A stretch of 64,000 nt of DNA from Schizophyllum amplum (GCA_007026445.1 VDMD01000071.1:62001-126000), one strand, 5' to 3'; positions 46,981 through 58,769 are shown, numbered from the stretch's first letter. The notes: a model not told the origin generated them from the letters alone. Program-made: numbers and translations.

Positions 46981-48864
46981 TATGTTAGCACGAAGTTAAC
47001 TATGCTCGCCGGCACGCAGAGTCGAGCTTCCCAGTCGGCGTTGAAGAAGTACAACAAGCCATTGCGGCCGACTTGATAATGTGAAGGTGTCAATTCCTTC
47101 ATTGCGTTAGGCGGCGACTCCTGGTAACGCTCTCGGAAGTAGGGGTCGGTCTGATAACCCTGCTTGAACTGGTCGACGAGAGCTGGGTCGATTGACAGCA
47201 GCAAGTGTACGCCTGATTCTTCTTCACCTCCAATCGATTTGAACTCGTCTAGCTTAGGATTCACGCCTTGAGGGTATGTCCAATAGTCCTTGGGTTGATC
47301 CATCTCACGCATCGGTAGCTCATGGAGCTCTTTCGCCGTTGCGGACTCGTCGGCAGCTGCGCTCCTTGGCCTTGCCGACTTCGCTTCCTCTCCCGTCAGT
47401 CTCTCCTCCTGCGTTCGTCGCGATCGTGTACGAACGACAAAGGCTTCCGCATCGCGGACGACTTGGCTCTCATCGATCATGTCTTCCCAGCGCGACAAGA
47501 ACGCCGCACGTTCTGCCGGCGCCCACGACTTGCGCGCCTCCGCTTGCTCCGCCTGCGCGCGCTTATATTCCTCCTGATCTATCGCAGCGGCGTCGTCCCT
47601 TTGAGGCGAGCAGTGTTCGGGAACCCGCGGTAGCCGGGATAGCGGATCTACGTTCGAATGTACTCTCCCCGGTCGGTGGACTATAAGCAAGCCCGGATAT
47701 GCAGCGAATACTGCCCCCCAGGCCGCTAACCGGCGATTCGCATTCTCGTACACACGCGCCCATTGCAAGGCCGCGTGGTCTGTGACCAGCACCACTGTTT
47801 CGCCTTCTATAAAGGGTTGAAACTTCACTAGCGCCTCTTTCGCCCCCAGCGCCTCCCGTTCGGTGGCGCTGTAGTTGCGCTCGGCGGGCTGCAACGTACG
47901 GCTCCAATAAGCGATAACCCGCTCGACCACGACGATGGTGTCATCAAAGTTCGCCGCCCATGCGTCGCTCTGAGCCGCCTCGTCCACATCCTTAGCGAGG
48001 CTTGTATACAGCCGCGGCACCGGCAACTTCTTGTCGTATGCCGCACGAAGGCGATCGTACGCGGGCGTCCCTGCCAGGTCGCGCACCACCATTGGTTGCA
48101 CCTGCTGCAGCGCCGCTCCGATAGCGATATCGGACGCGTACGTATACAGTCGATAGGGTTGCCCAGCCATAGGGTGCCCGAGCACCGGGGCGGCGGCCAG
48201 TGCGTCTTTGCACTGTTGGAAGGCAATCTCGTGTTCAGCACGCCATGTCCACTGCACACCTTTGCGCAGCAGACCAAATAGCGGTGCGGCTATAAAAGAA
48301 TAAAATGGTATGTAGGTCGAGAAGTACACCACCATACCCAAGAACTTCTGCAGGTCGTGAATATTCCGGGGCCTGACCAGCTGCAATATCGCAGCGACTT
48401 TCTCGGCATGAGTGGCGAGACCTAGGCGAGATACCTTCTGTCCCAGCAACAGGATGGAGGTATAGCCGACATGACACTTCGGCGGCGACAAGGTGATACC
48501 CGCCGCGGCGATGGCTCCCAGAACCTTATCGAGGTGTTCTATATGTTCGTCCCAAGTCTTACTGTAGACCACGATGTCATCAATATAAACCAAGGTGAAC
48601 AGCCATAGATATGGCGCCAGTACATTCTGCATGATCCTTTGAAAGATCGAAGGCCCGTTACGCAGCCCGAAGGGCATCCGGCGAAATTGGAACAAGCCCA
48701 TATGGCAGCGAAACGCCGTCTTCGGTTTGTCGTCCTCCTTCATTCGCAGCTGCGTGAATCCCGCCAGAGCGTCGAAAGAGGATAGCACTGTAGAACCCGA
48801 CAGAGCGTGTATGATATCGTCCTGCCGAGGTATTTGGAACGCGTCCTGGACAGTGCTCGCATTC
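46974..48864 (-). pseudogene. reverse transcriptase (part) and RNase H, gypsy 1
   Basis: This is the main part of the pol gene after element D. RT motifs include FRRMPFGLRNGPSIFQ and the catalytic VYIDDIVVYS. RNase H is marked by LYTYASD, YSATEREALG and LVTDHAALQW, then VDPLSRLP. A linker of Arg/Glu-rich sequence precedes the integrase. The N-terminal RT exon-like piece continues on the other side of element D (52002-52469), and the frame is restored exactly if D and one 7-bp duplication are removed. The frame ends at TGA 46974-46976. Confidence 0.88.
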
Positions 48865-51800
48865 CAGCTGTGCTCGTAGAACCTTTGCAAAGGTACAGAC
48901 AAACTGCTTGGTGGTTCGTTGCAAAGCTACCGAGAGACTTACTTGCACAGCCACATCCCCCTCCCGGGGCTTCCGGTGGGGGTCCCGGGCTCCGGGGGCG
49001 TGCCGGGCGACGCGCGCGTGCTTGCCTTATTGGGTAGCAGGCGGCGGGCGGCTCGCGTCGCGTGCCCGGCTCGCCCTCGCGCTTGCCGGGCCTTTCCCGA
49101 ACGGGAAGGGCGGTCGATCGCCGTTCGCGCGGGTGCGCGCGGCGCCGCCGCCGCTGGCGGCGCTGCCACTAGTCACTCGAGGACTGGTATATATCAAGTG
49201 TATTATATATATGTACTTAGAAATGTATCTCAATACATATAATGTGTAAAAGGGCGCCCAAAGCGCGGCGGCGAAAATTTTCGCCGGCACTCGTTGGGCG
49301 CGCACGGGATACGCGGGTTACGACCCAGCCCTGGGGTGTGTGTACGAGAGGGGGGATGTAAAAATGATAGCAGACGAGCCCCGGGGAGGGCTCGACGCGT
49401 TTGGGGCGGGTGGTGGGGGGGCGATCGCTGTGTTGGCGTGACAGTTGAAGGCGGGAGTGCGGGGGCGTAGGCGACGTGCACGCGCATGCGCTTGCCGACG
49501 TCTGCGTGCGGGGACGCTGATAAAGGCGCCCGCGCAGCGTCGGGGCGCGACACAGCGCGGGACGGTGGCTGTGGCGCGGGTAGCCGCATTACGCGCGCCC
49601 GCGTTGCTGCCTCCTGCTTCCCGCGCAGGCGCCGACGCTGCCAACGTATCGCCCGTAGTGTCCTATGCCTACTCGAGCGGCGCGGGGGCACGCGGCGGCG
49701 TAGAACGCGGCGGGGGGTGACGTGGGCGGGGCGTTACCCTCGATGCGTGTGGGGGAGGGTGACGGCGAGGGACGGCGAGCGCTATGCGTCACGCGCAGCC
49801 GCAGGGGAATTCGGGGAGCATGGGGGCGCTGGAGATGGTGGCCAGAGCGCCGAGAATACACACAGAATTGGCTGCAGAGCGACCGGCGCTCTGCAGCCAT
49901 TCTGACAATGTCGTTAGCATTGTACTGCGTGTGTATTTTAGTAAACGCACCTGAGGGGGGCTTCTCAAAGTCCCCCGCGCCCCATCTGTGAAGAAATGGC
50001 GCCGATCGAGCCGCTTTCGAGCGGGCGACGGGGCGTGGATGGTGGTGAGAGTGAGGTTTGACGCGTTACGTCACGTCACGAACGCGCCCATTTCGAGCGC
50101 GTTTGCGGCGAGTCGTAACGCGATTGCGGCTCATCGCAGGCCTCGATCGCTCTCATACGTCGTATATTAGTGCCATATAAGATATTTTTTAGATATGATG
50201 ACTCAAATTGAAGCCCTTATAGCAGCAACATACCTACATGGCATTGCACTGACTAATCCTCACTTGTCCAGACTACTGATCACTCATATCTGATTTATTT
50301 GAGCTGTTTGAGGGCCCAACTGTACCTGTTATCTATCAAGTAGCTATATCTGAGCATGCTGCAACTTTGACTGTAATGAGAGCTTTACACAGTGGTCCAG
50401 AAGGGCTCACTCTCACCTTTAGCAAACAGTGAAATCTGCAACCTTCTCCTCGAGAACTTTGAGTCATTATAGGTTCAATTTTGCATGAACTTCCGCGCCT
50501 CTTCTCGGAAATCGAGGCTATTACATGTCCCCTACATGCTCCCGCCCTCAGAACCGCCCAGGAGCGACTCCGAAATGCCGCCGCCGTCGAGGCGCGCGTC
50601 GGCGGCGAGGCCCGGATAACCGGTCCGAGTCGCCGACCGTCCGCGAACGACGCTCCTCAGACCTCAACCACGACACTCCCGACACCGCGGCTGCCCCTGG
50701 TCCTCCCCCTTCCTCGCCCTTCTACCACGCGCGCGCTAGTATAGCGACAAGGAAATACATCAACAATTACGCGCGTTGTTGCAAGCCCAGACTACGCAGG
50801 AGATGGGGGGGCGCGCATGCGCTGCAGGTGCGTGGCTACGCATTGCAGATTGTTATTCTTACTGACAAACATCAGAGAATGGGGCCTTCGGCCAGGAAGG
50901 ACGCGCGAGCCGCGCTGCTGTCACGCCAGCTGCCCACGCCCAAGCACCGCGCCGCTCTCAGCACCACGACGAGCAGCTCGCCGGACGCGCGTCAAGCATG
51001 TCAGGCGCTTGCTCGTCGTGTCCTCAAGATTCATCCCCTCCCCTCCCCTCCCTGCGTTCTCGTGCGTTCCCTCCATCAAGAGCAGAGCCCGTCGAGGACT
51101 CATTGCACCGGGACTTCCGGTGCTCTGCTCTTAGCCGGGGACGCGTCAACGAGACGCCTGTTCTACACCTCGCCGCCCGCGACCGCCATACGCACCCTCC
51201 CGCCGCGGACGCCCTCATACTAGACCCCCCCCCCCCCCGCCTCCCGCGCTAGTACAGCACACCACTGTCCGACTACGCACCCATCACGCCCCGTTCCCGC
51301 GCTGATGCATGTGCAGGCGTGTCAGCAGCTCTACGAGTGCTGACGTTGCCATGCGCCGCATTTCGCCGTCCTGTCGCGCTGAAAAACGCGTCGAGGACGG
51401 CGGTGCGGACGCGTTGGGCGTGTGCGCGCACGTGTAGCGCGGGCTCGCTGGCGCTCGCAACGCAGCGACAACAGGCACGCGTCTGTCTGCCGTGCAGCCT
51501 CCTCCACCGCCCTCCCCCCATATATCCTACACCCTCGTATGCGCTCGCTCGCCCCGCGCCCGCCACGCAGGCGCGACGCGCAGCGCACGCATTTTTCTAC
51601 GCATTTTGGCGCAATCTTATTGTTTACCTGCCATATATACATATATACAATACATGTTTTTTGTTCTCCAACCCCCGAGCAACGAGAGGCAGCGACGCCG
51701 CCAGCGGCGGCGCGCGAGCACCCGCGCGAGTGCTGATCGACCACCTTTCCCAAACAGGAAAGGTCGTCAATCGTGCCCGGCAAACGCGAGGGTGAGCCGG

Positions 51801-52001
51801 GCACGCGACGCGAGCCGCCCGCCGCCTGCTACCCAATAAGGCAAGCACGCGCGCGTCGCCCGGCACGCCCCCGGAGCCCGGGACCCCCACCGGAAGCCCC
51901 GGGAGGGGGATGTGGCTGTGCAAGTAAGTGACTCGGTAGCTTTGCAACGAAAGGCCAAGCAATTAGTCGGTACCTTTGCAAAGGACCTACGGTCACAGGT
52001 G
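48865..52001. mobile_element. element D: 3.1-kb TIR element in gypsy 1 RT
   Basis: Terminal inverted repeats of about 280 bp start CAGCTGTG (left) and CACCTGTG (right, inverted), with CCTTTGCAAAGGTAC and the block TTGCAAAGCTACCGAG in both. The 7-bp duplication CGCATTC lies at 48858-48864 and 52002-52008. The interior has only Arg/Ala-rich open frames and no transposase. It carries GGCGAAAATTTTCGCC 405 bp from the left end, the GTTAGC...ACGCACCTG-plus-hairpin block (49913-49976) and a 55-nt three-way-junction sequence (51078-51132). It is related to E by termini and these motifs. Confidence 0.9.
51078..51132 (-). other. 55-nt three-way-junction sequence, copy in element D
   Basis: On the minus strand the sequence begins AAGAGCAGAGC and ends GCTCTGCTCTT, giving an 11-bp closing stem that encloses a GCACCGG/CCGGTGC hairpin and a GTC-CTC-GAC hairpin. 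It matches 53083-53137 at 54 of 55 positions. The layout is like a hammerhead ribozyme, but core bases do not match the consensus. Confidence 0.5.
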
Positions 52002-52469
52002 CGCATTCAACTTGCGGTAGTCGATTACGCATCTCGCCTTGCCGTTCCGAAAAACAACGACCACAGGGGCACCCCAAGGGCTCACTGACGGCTCGATCAC
52101 TTCCTTCCCCAACCATTCGTTGACTTGATTTTCTATGATAGCTCGTTTTGCAGGGGAGGCTCCGTACATTGGCAGGTTTATCGGCTTAGTTCCCGGTAAG
52201 GTATTCACTGGAACGTCCGCCTCCACGTCGCCGAGGCGCCCGTCGACACCAAATGCTTTGACATGCTTCTGCAGCAGCCTCTCAAGCTGCGACTTACGCT
52301 CGGGGGGAGCGTCTGGGCATACGTCCACGTCCTGTAGGACAGCTTCCTCGGGCGGAGGCTCAGAGGTCTTCGGACCCCACATGCCTTCGTCCGCTGGCGG
52401 TGGAGGGAACGGCGGTAGCGGAGTGCTTGCAGTGTAAGGTAAAGCATCTGCAACTGGTCGCGCGTCAGC
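52002..52469 (-). pseudogene. N-terminal part of reverse transcriptase, gypsy 1
   Basis: This piece of pol lies between elements B and D. It starts in the protease-RT linker (Pro-rich, TSEPPPEEAV) and ends in the conserved RT segments SPWGAPVVVV and CVIDYRKLNA, at which point element D begins. The frame joins both to 48864 (across D) and to the protease-gag ORF (across B) when the insertions and one duplication each are removed. Confidence 0.88.
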
Positions 52470-52554
52470 CAGCCTCGGCTACCTAGAAAACTTGAGGTAG
52501 GCCCTATCTTTCGCAGGATAATATACCTGTATAAGCCAAGTTTTCTGGAAACTA

Positions 52555-52872
52555 TAAATGTCTAATTCCTAGATAATTCTAATGCTGGAGTACTATACCA
52601 CAATTGCATGCTTGGATATTTCTACTGACTAGACATCTCTACTGGAAAAGTATTTCTACTGACTAGACATCTCTATATGGCAGCTGCACTAGAATGTTCT
52701 AAAGGTTAGACATCTCTATTAGGCTGCCCTGGCTAGACTACTCTAATGGTATATGCTGTTTAGAGATCTCTAATATATTAAGTGTCTAGAGATCTCTAGA
52801 TGGATGAACTGACTAGAGATCTCTAGAGACTCACTAGAGATGTCCATCTAGGTGGTTATACTAGCTGTATCT
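52555..52872. repeat. left dyad array of element B
   Basis: About ten copies of TAGA-N4-TCTA occur, mainly TAGACATCTCTA and TAGAGATCTCTA, with one TAGAATGTTCTA-like form. The array starts about 90 bp inside the terminus. The favoured central bases differ from those of element A, while the outer TAGA/TCTA is the same. Confidence 0.88.
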
Positions 52873-53082
52873 GTGATATTTGTCAGTAAGCCGCTAATGC
52901 AAGGTGACCCCGGTGCATGTACCGGAGCGGGGAGCGGGAGGTGACATGCACGCGCCGTTGGCTGCACTAGCGCGGGACGCGAGGCGCGGCGTACCGCGTG
53001 GGGGCGTGCACAGCAAGGGAATACCCATGTCAATCATGGTGGTGCGAGGGGTGTCGGGGAGCCCGTTGACGCTCCCCCGGCC

Positions 53083-53137
53083 AAGAGCAGAGCACCGGAA
53101 GTCCCGGTGCGATGAGTCCTCGACGGGCTCTGCTCTT
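53083..53137 (+). other. 55-nt three-way-junction sequence, copy in element B
   Basis: This is an inverted second copy of the sequence at 51078-51132, with a single base change. Homology extends some 20 bp beyond its 5' end. Shared by D and B, it is a family feature rather than a chance hairpin. The order stem, hairpin, GATGAGTCC, hairpin, stem recalls a hammerhead ribozyme lacking the GAAA box. Confidence 0.5.
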
Positions 53138-56100
53138 GTAGGGGGGGGGTGTGTGATGGGCTCGGGATGGGGGTATGGTGGATAATATCGAGGGCGCGAC
53201 AAACGGAGCCTGACGCGCGTCTCGCGCGTCAGGCGAGCCACTCGCCAGTGTGCGTGGGCAAGGCGCATAGAGCGTGGGCCGCCGCTTGACGCGGCGGTCG
53301 CGCTGCTTGCCGTCCCGTTGGCTGCGACGTCTGCTTCATTTATATAGAACACAGTTATCAGTAAAAACATTGTATACAGGGGGTAGCGCCGCACCTGCAG
53401 CGCCGTCTCGCGCACCCGCCTCCTGCGTCATCCACGCCGTTGGGCGCGACGTGGGAAACCTAGCCGCGGAGTATTTTTTCAAAACCTTCTTTTTGAGGCG
53501 CGCGGAGTCGAATACTGCGGTAGGGGGATGAAGCGGGCAGCCGGGCGGTCGGCGTCGTCGTGGTTGAGAGCCGAGAGGCATTTTTCGCGGACGGTCGGCG
53601 ACTCGGACCGAAATACCGGGCCGACCAGGGCCGACTCCGGCACGTCCCGCCCGCTGCCGCGCTCGTCGCTGGGGTCGTTGCGCTCGCCGCCCGCCGCACG
53701 CGGCGTCGGTGTCGCTCCATGGGCGGAAAAATGCAAATATTATATATATGTGTAAGTATATTACTCTAGGCAAATATATGAAAGACAGGGAAAAAGGTGT
53801 GCGCGCATGCGCGGCAGCGACTCAGCGAGCGCGTGAGCGACGGGAGAGAGGACTGGGGAGGGGGCGCCTGAAGTGCGTAGCACTTCGTGCCGCCTGCAAC
53901 GCGTCGACTGGCCCCCCGTTCACGCTCCAGACGAGACGGAAGCGCGAGCGCAGGCGGCCGCGAAGCGGGGGGTGATTGGGCACGCGCGCGGGAGCGACGC
54001 ACGGCCTGCGGACCGGGGAGAATGCGCATGCAGCATTCGCAGCATCGGACGTCAAAGGCGCAATGCTGGCGAGCGCGCAGAGGCGGCGGCAATTGCGATG
54101 GGGGAGGGGGCGTTATCGGCGGATGGCATGCGTTGGACGCGTTCGGCGTGCTGGACACATTTGGTGTGTGGGGTACGCGTAGACGCCGTGCACGGTGTGC
54201 ACCAGACGTCGTGGGAGGAGGAAGGAGATGGTGGAGGCGACCGGACACCCATAATTGACGAGCGAGAGCCCGGCATGCCTATGTTTGGTACTGTGCGCGT
54301 TCGATCGCGTATAGGCGAGTGCGAGGGCGCACGTCATCCACGGCGACTTGGGGAGGTCTCTCCAAGTCTCGCTCTGCGGAGGTGGCAGTGGCGAGACCCC
54401 CCCATGTCGTCTCAGACGACGCGCGTTTTCGCGCGCGCCCAATCGTAAGAAAACAAAGAAAGACTCGTTAGCGCGTGTCAGCAGCGCAGAGCGCAGTACA
54501 CGCACCTGCAGGGCCTTCGTGCCCCTGGGTCCAAATGTATGCGCGGTTTGGCGCGTCGATGATCCACGTCCGAAGCGAGATGGAGAGAGGAGGAAAGGAG
54601 CGACGTGAGCGATGGGTCACGATCACGTCCATCAAGACGCGTCCGCGGGGGGTGCGAACGCGATTGTCGAACATCGCGTCGCTCTTACACCCCGCTACGA
54701 CCTGTATCGTAGTTGACTAGTGTATCCCTTGAGTGATCTGGATTTACGATGGGTCTGAGGGGCTCGGAATATGTCTGAAATGACCATAGTGATCAGTGGA
54801 GTGGCCTTAACGCACTCGTTGCTCAATTGTGTACAATCTAGTTGCTTACAGGCAATATAAAGTACATGGGTATATGGGGGAGGCACTACTGTACATGCCT
54901 CGACTTTGAATGAGATGATTCTATTAAGGTATGTGCGAGGGACGTCGAAAGGATAACGACGGTCTGTACAACAGTATTTTGTTCGAACTCAACCGTGAAA
55001 CAAGTGAACTGAAGTTCACTACCTTCCCATTGTCGCCTACTTACGAAATTTGCAGAATCAGTTCATTATACTATTCTTATACCAACGTCCAAGAGCTTCT
55101 GTGCTCAAACTTCCTACGGCAAGTTTCCGAGGCCGTTGAGCGCGACGACGGCGAACTTCGGGGATCGGTCCGAGGCGCCGAGCGTCGCTGATCAACGCCT
55201 CTTGACCAGCAACCACGACCGCGACGCGGTCGAGGTTGCTCCCCGTCATCCCCTTCGCTCATCCACCCCTCAGGAAGCCTTCCCCGAACACTATCCCCGG
55301 TTCTCGCGCAAATTAGCGCGCTCAACAGCGCGCTGCGGTGGATATGGCGGGCGAGGCGCGTAAGGCGCTGCCCGCCCTAGGTGCGTCCCGTACGCCCCCT
55401 CCTGTCCTTTAAACTGACAAAATATCAATTACAGACATTAGTATGTTACTGGTGGGCCAGGACATGCGCTATGGGGCACCGTCGGCGCCAGCGCGTGTGC
55501 GATTGCGGGAGCGCAACAAGTGCGCAACCTCTCCCTCGCTCGCCGTCCGCGCGGCCCATTACGGGCGGAGGGTCAGGTGCTGAGGAATGGTGTGAGGGGT
55601 AGCACAACGGACAGCGCCAAGGCGCTGTCTGCGTCTTCTCTTGTGCGCGCAATAGGTGACGCCGGCGGGCTTCACTCGCCGACCTCGCCCTCGTCCCCGC
55701 CCTCGCCCTCGCTCCCGCCCTCGCCCTCGCCCTCGCCCTCGCCCTCGTCCTCGCCCTCGTCAAGAGCGCTCACCGCTCCCTCGCCATCCCTCCCGCCCTC
55801 TCCACGCCGTCCCGACCGTCCGCACAGCCGCAATGTGCACGCCGCGTTGTGAGGGACACTGCGTATGCCCCTGCCAGGTGTGTTCCGTACTATGGTACGT
55901 ATGCGGCGAGCTAGCTAACACCTCTGTCAGGAGGTCAGCCGTGCGCACTCGGAAGGGGCTTAGGCGCCATGGTGGGCGTGTCCGCGTGCAGGGTCACGGT
56001 GTCAAGCGCGCATCGTGCGGGCGACGGGAGGTGCGGCTTCCTGCCGCCTACACTTATCCTCCCCTGCCCCCACTGCCGCGTGCTCGCGCATGTGACCCGC

Positions 56101-56515
56101 CCGTTTTTTGCGTGCGCTCGCCTCACCGCCCGCTTTCGCTGCCCGCTGCCAGCACGTCCCGGCCCCGCCTCCTGTACCGTCCCGTGACTCTCGCTCTCCG
56201 CCTCCCCCTCCCTCCCACGCACCGCGTGCCGCCTCTCACGGCTCTCAGGCGGTGCCTCCCGTGCGCCACCTCTCGGGGCTCCCAGGCCCCTTTGCGTCTC
56301 CCCCACCACCCAACCTGCCTCTCGCAGCTTCCAAGACCCGCCCCCCGTGCCTCTCCTCTCGCACTTCTCGTGCCTCGTGACCCGCCTCCTCCCCGTCCAC
56401 GCCCTTCCTCTCACGCCTCCCGTTCTGCCCACCCATCGCCGTCACCTTGCCCTGCATCCCGCGCAGCATGCGTCACACCACACAGGCCATGTCTGTGGTG
56501 TCGGTTCTTGCTGGC

Positions 56516-56865
56516 TTAGAATTTTCTAATCATTAGAGATCTCTACTCTGCTGTAGGGCTTAGAGTTCTCTAGCTAGTAGAGTTTTCTACTCTATTCTAG
56601 CTGTTAGAGTTCTCTAATTAGTAGACTTCTCTACTTTGTTGTAGCTATTAGAGTTCTCTAGTCAATAGAGTTTTCTAATGGACTCTAGCCCTTAGAGTTC
56701 TCTAATTATCAGAGATCTCTACTTCATTCATAACAATAGAGATGTCTAGTCTAGAGTATGTTTAGAGATTTCTAGCTAGATGTGGATATTAGAGATGTCT
56801 AAGTTGTAGAATGTTCTGATATTTAGACTTCTCTAGGCATTAGAGATTTATAGTGTCTAGAAAAC
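56516..56865. repeat. right dyad array of element B
   Basis: About fifteen copies occur, mainly TAGAGATCTCTA and TAGAGTTCTCTA, at 15-35 bp spacing, ending about 70 bp inside the right terminus. Unlike element A, both ends of B carry strong arrays. Confidence 0.9.
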
Positions 56866-56935
56866 ATGGCCTATAGGGGGTATATAATCCTGTGAAAGAT
56901 AGGGCCTACCTCAAGTTTCATAGGTGCCTAAGTAG

Positions 56936-58241
56936 CGTCAGCTGCGGGGTATTGACCCGTCGCAGCGGCTAAATCTTTATCTTTCAGCGTTCCATCGATG
57001 TAACGCTCCAGTGCTTCTACTGAGTTTATCAGCCGCTGTTTCTCTTCCGGTGTTTTTGCACGGTCCAGAGCTGCATCCGGGTCAACCAGGTACCCGACAA
57101 CGTCGCCTTTCCTCAAGTAATGCGGCCGCGTAGACGGATTAGCGACGGGGACTTTGGCGTCCGTCGAGCTGATCCAAGTCGTAGGTGCGGCCATCATTGT
57201 CCCGTCCTGGTTGCCTATCGCCACCTTCTCGACTAGCCAGTCGCTTCTCCCTTCAAAGGGACCTTCAACAGGCACATTATGCACTCCCCCCGGCGCGAGG
57301 ATGGTATCGGCCTGGACGGTCACCTCCGCCAGCGAGGTGGGGAATCTACGCGCGCGTATTTCAGCGCGCCGCCGCTTCGAGCTCCGAGAGTATGTTTCCC
57401 CAGTGAAGGCATATTGCACGTTGAAGCCCAGTTTTACGGTCTGCGCGGACGATGCTGTGATTACACGGCCAGAGCTTCCGACCGTTATCGCGCTGTGCCC
57501 CGATGCACGTCGAGTAACCCCCAGTTCGTAGGCCGATTGGAAGTCCTCCCCTAGCAGGATGGGTACGTGCATTCCGCGCACTACGTACGCCTCTACGTCA
57601 AATTGCACGATTTGGCCCCCCACCGCAGTAGCGTACATTTTGAACCGCACGTAGCCCAAGACCGTCGCCGTGCCGGTGAGGTGAAACAACTTCATTCTTT
57701 GGCCAGCTTTCGGGCGAGGGGGGTTCTCCCACGACTTCAGCTCATCTTCGGACAGGAGCGTGATGTCGGCGCCTGAGTCCAACCGCGCCTCGACAGGTTG
57801 CGAGTTCAGCGAATTAAAGCATACCTGCATCCGCAGAGCTCGCGACCCCAACGAGCTGTATCCTTCAGGAAGAGTGCGGGCGCGCTCGGCTGTAAAAATC
57901 GTGTCAGACAGGCGTCTCTCAGCCCGTCGTCGTTCAGAGCGAGGTATCTGAGAGGCGCTCGGCTCGATCTCAACCTGTTTACCCTTCGTATTCACGAGTC
58001 GCGGCTCGGACTTGGTTTTCTTGGCGTTGAAAAGCGGGCTTCGCGCCCGACGAGACGAGTTGCTCATGGCCGGAGGCAATCCTTCGCCTGCCTTGCCAGC
58101 AGCGTCCTCAACACCCACAGCATAAGCAGCACTAATAGCATTAGTCTCGGCAGACGGGTGAAGAGTCTCCAGGAGTTCCTGGTACTCTTCATCCTGCGCC
58201 TGCATCACGTTCAAGGCTACAACATGGTCGACGAGGTGAGG
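56936..58241 (-). pseudogene. gag (C-terminal part) and aspartic protease, gypsy 1
   Basis: The frame is open from gypsy 2 (58241) to element B. The first ATG inside it is 58214, but coding similarity continues upstream, so gag was longer and is cut by gypsy 2. The retropepsin active site is at ARLDSGADITLL (about residues 143-154 from that ATG), with a flap/dimer-type segment VPILLGEDF downstream. The protease releases mature gag and pol proteins. A zinc knuckle is not visible here. Confidence 0.85.
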
Positions 58242-58751
58242 TGTCGAGACCCGGAGCGACTACACAACACCAACAAACAACGGAGGGTCAACACCACACG
58301 TGATCGGCACGTGCAGGGCGAGAGAGAGGGATGGGGATCCTGACTGGCGTCGACGGCGTAGAGCACAGATCGACAAGGGGCGCGCGTTGTGCAAGCTAGT
58401 CCCAAAGACCAAGTTAGCATTGGCATGCAGATAGTAAGTAAGGCTCACCTAGTCCCAAAGACCAAGAGGTCAAGATGGGGGACTAGGTGTGCGCCGGGGT
58501 CTGGTATATATACTACTGGGAGCTGTGTCAAGGCTGAGTAAGTAAGAAGGCGGAATGAGTCAGGAATACAGGTCAGGTGTGAGGAATGTAAGCGAGAATG
58601 TAAGCGAGCAGTGTCTGTCCACACGGTACGGCAGATAAGAAGAGAAGTCCAAAAGGGGAAGTCGGCAGAGCCCGGTAATAACAAGGGAAAATAGAGGAAA
58701 AGGAATAAACGGAAAGGGAAAAGACATAGGGGTTACGGGCGCGTCATGACA
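58242..58751 (-). repeat. 3' LTR of gypsy element 2
   Basis: On the minus strand the LTR runs from TGTCATGACGCG to GGTCTCGACA (510 bp), with TGTC/GACA ends, just after a polypurine tract containing G6 (about 58754-58764). The following 5 bp (TGAGG, 58237-58241, plus) is the presumed half duplication. A TATATATA box lies at about 58504. The 18-base CTAGTCCCAAAGACCAAG occurs twice (about 58394 and 58449), and GAATGTAAGCGA occurs twice near 58585. Confidence 0.85.
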
Positions 58752-58769
58752 TTACCCCCCTGCTAGGAT

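Larger units (their letters stand above)
52470..56935. mobile_element. element B: 4.5-kb non-autonomous relative of element A
   Basis: The ends are inverted copies with the shared run CTTGAGGTAGGCCCTATCTT (about 52489 and, inverted, about 56920). The outer bases are CAGCCTCGGCTACC (left) and CTACTTAGGCACC (right, inverted), matching the termini of element A. The 7-bp duplication CGTCAGC lies at 52463-52469 and 56936-56942. Removing B and one copy rejoins the gypsy 1 frame. Both ends have dyad arrays. The interior (52876-56515) has no gene I can support; it carries the GTTAGC...ACGCACCTG-plus-hairpin block (54467-54527) and the 55-nt three-way-junction sequence. It is probably mobilised in trans by a KDZ enzyme. 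Confidence 0.88.
41336..58241 (-). mobile_element. gypsy element 1 (chromodomain Ty3/gypsy), nested and decayed
   Basis: Read on the minus strand, the visible order is gag-protease (58241-56936), RT-RNase H (52469-52002 and 48864-46974), integrase-chromodomain (about 46977-45662), a third ORF (45500-42018), polypurine tract and 3' LTR (41925-41336). It inserted in the second KDZ gene. Elements B and D and gypsy 2 inserted into it. Frameshifts and an in-frame stop show that it is inactive. The 5' LTR and most of gag lie beyond the window. Confidence 0.85.

Noticed and set aside
49027..51804. Overlapping open frames in element D
   Set aside because: Composition-driven GC-rich frames on all strands. 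No transposase motif was found.
51078..53137. Confident hammerhead ribozyme call
   Set aside because: Core boxes deviate from the required consensus, so it is listed only as a structured motif.
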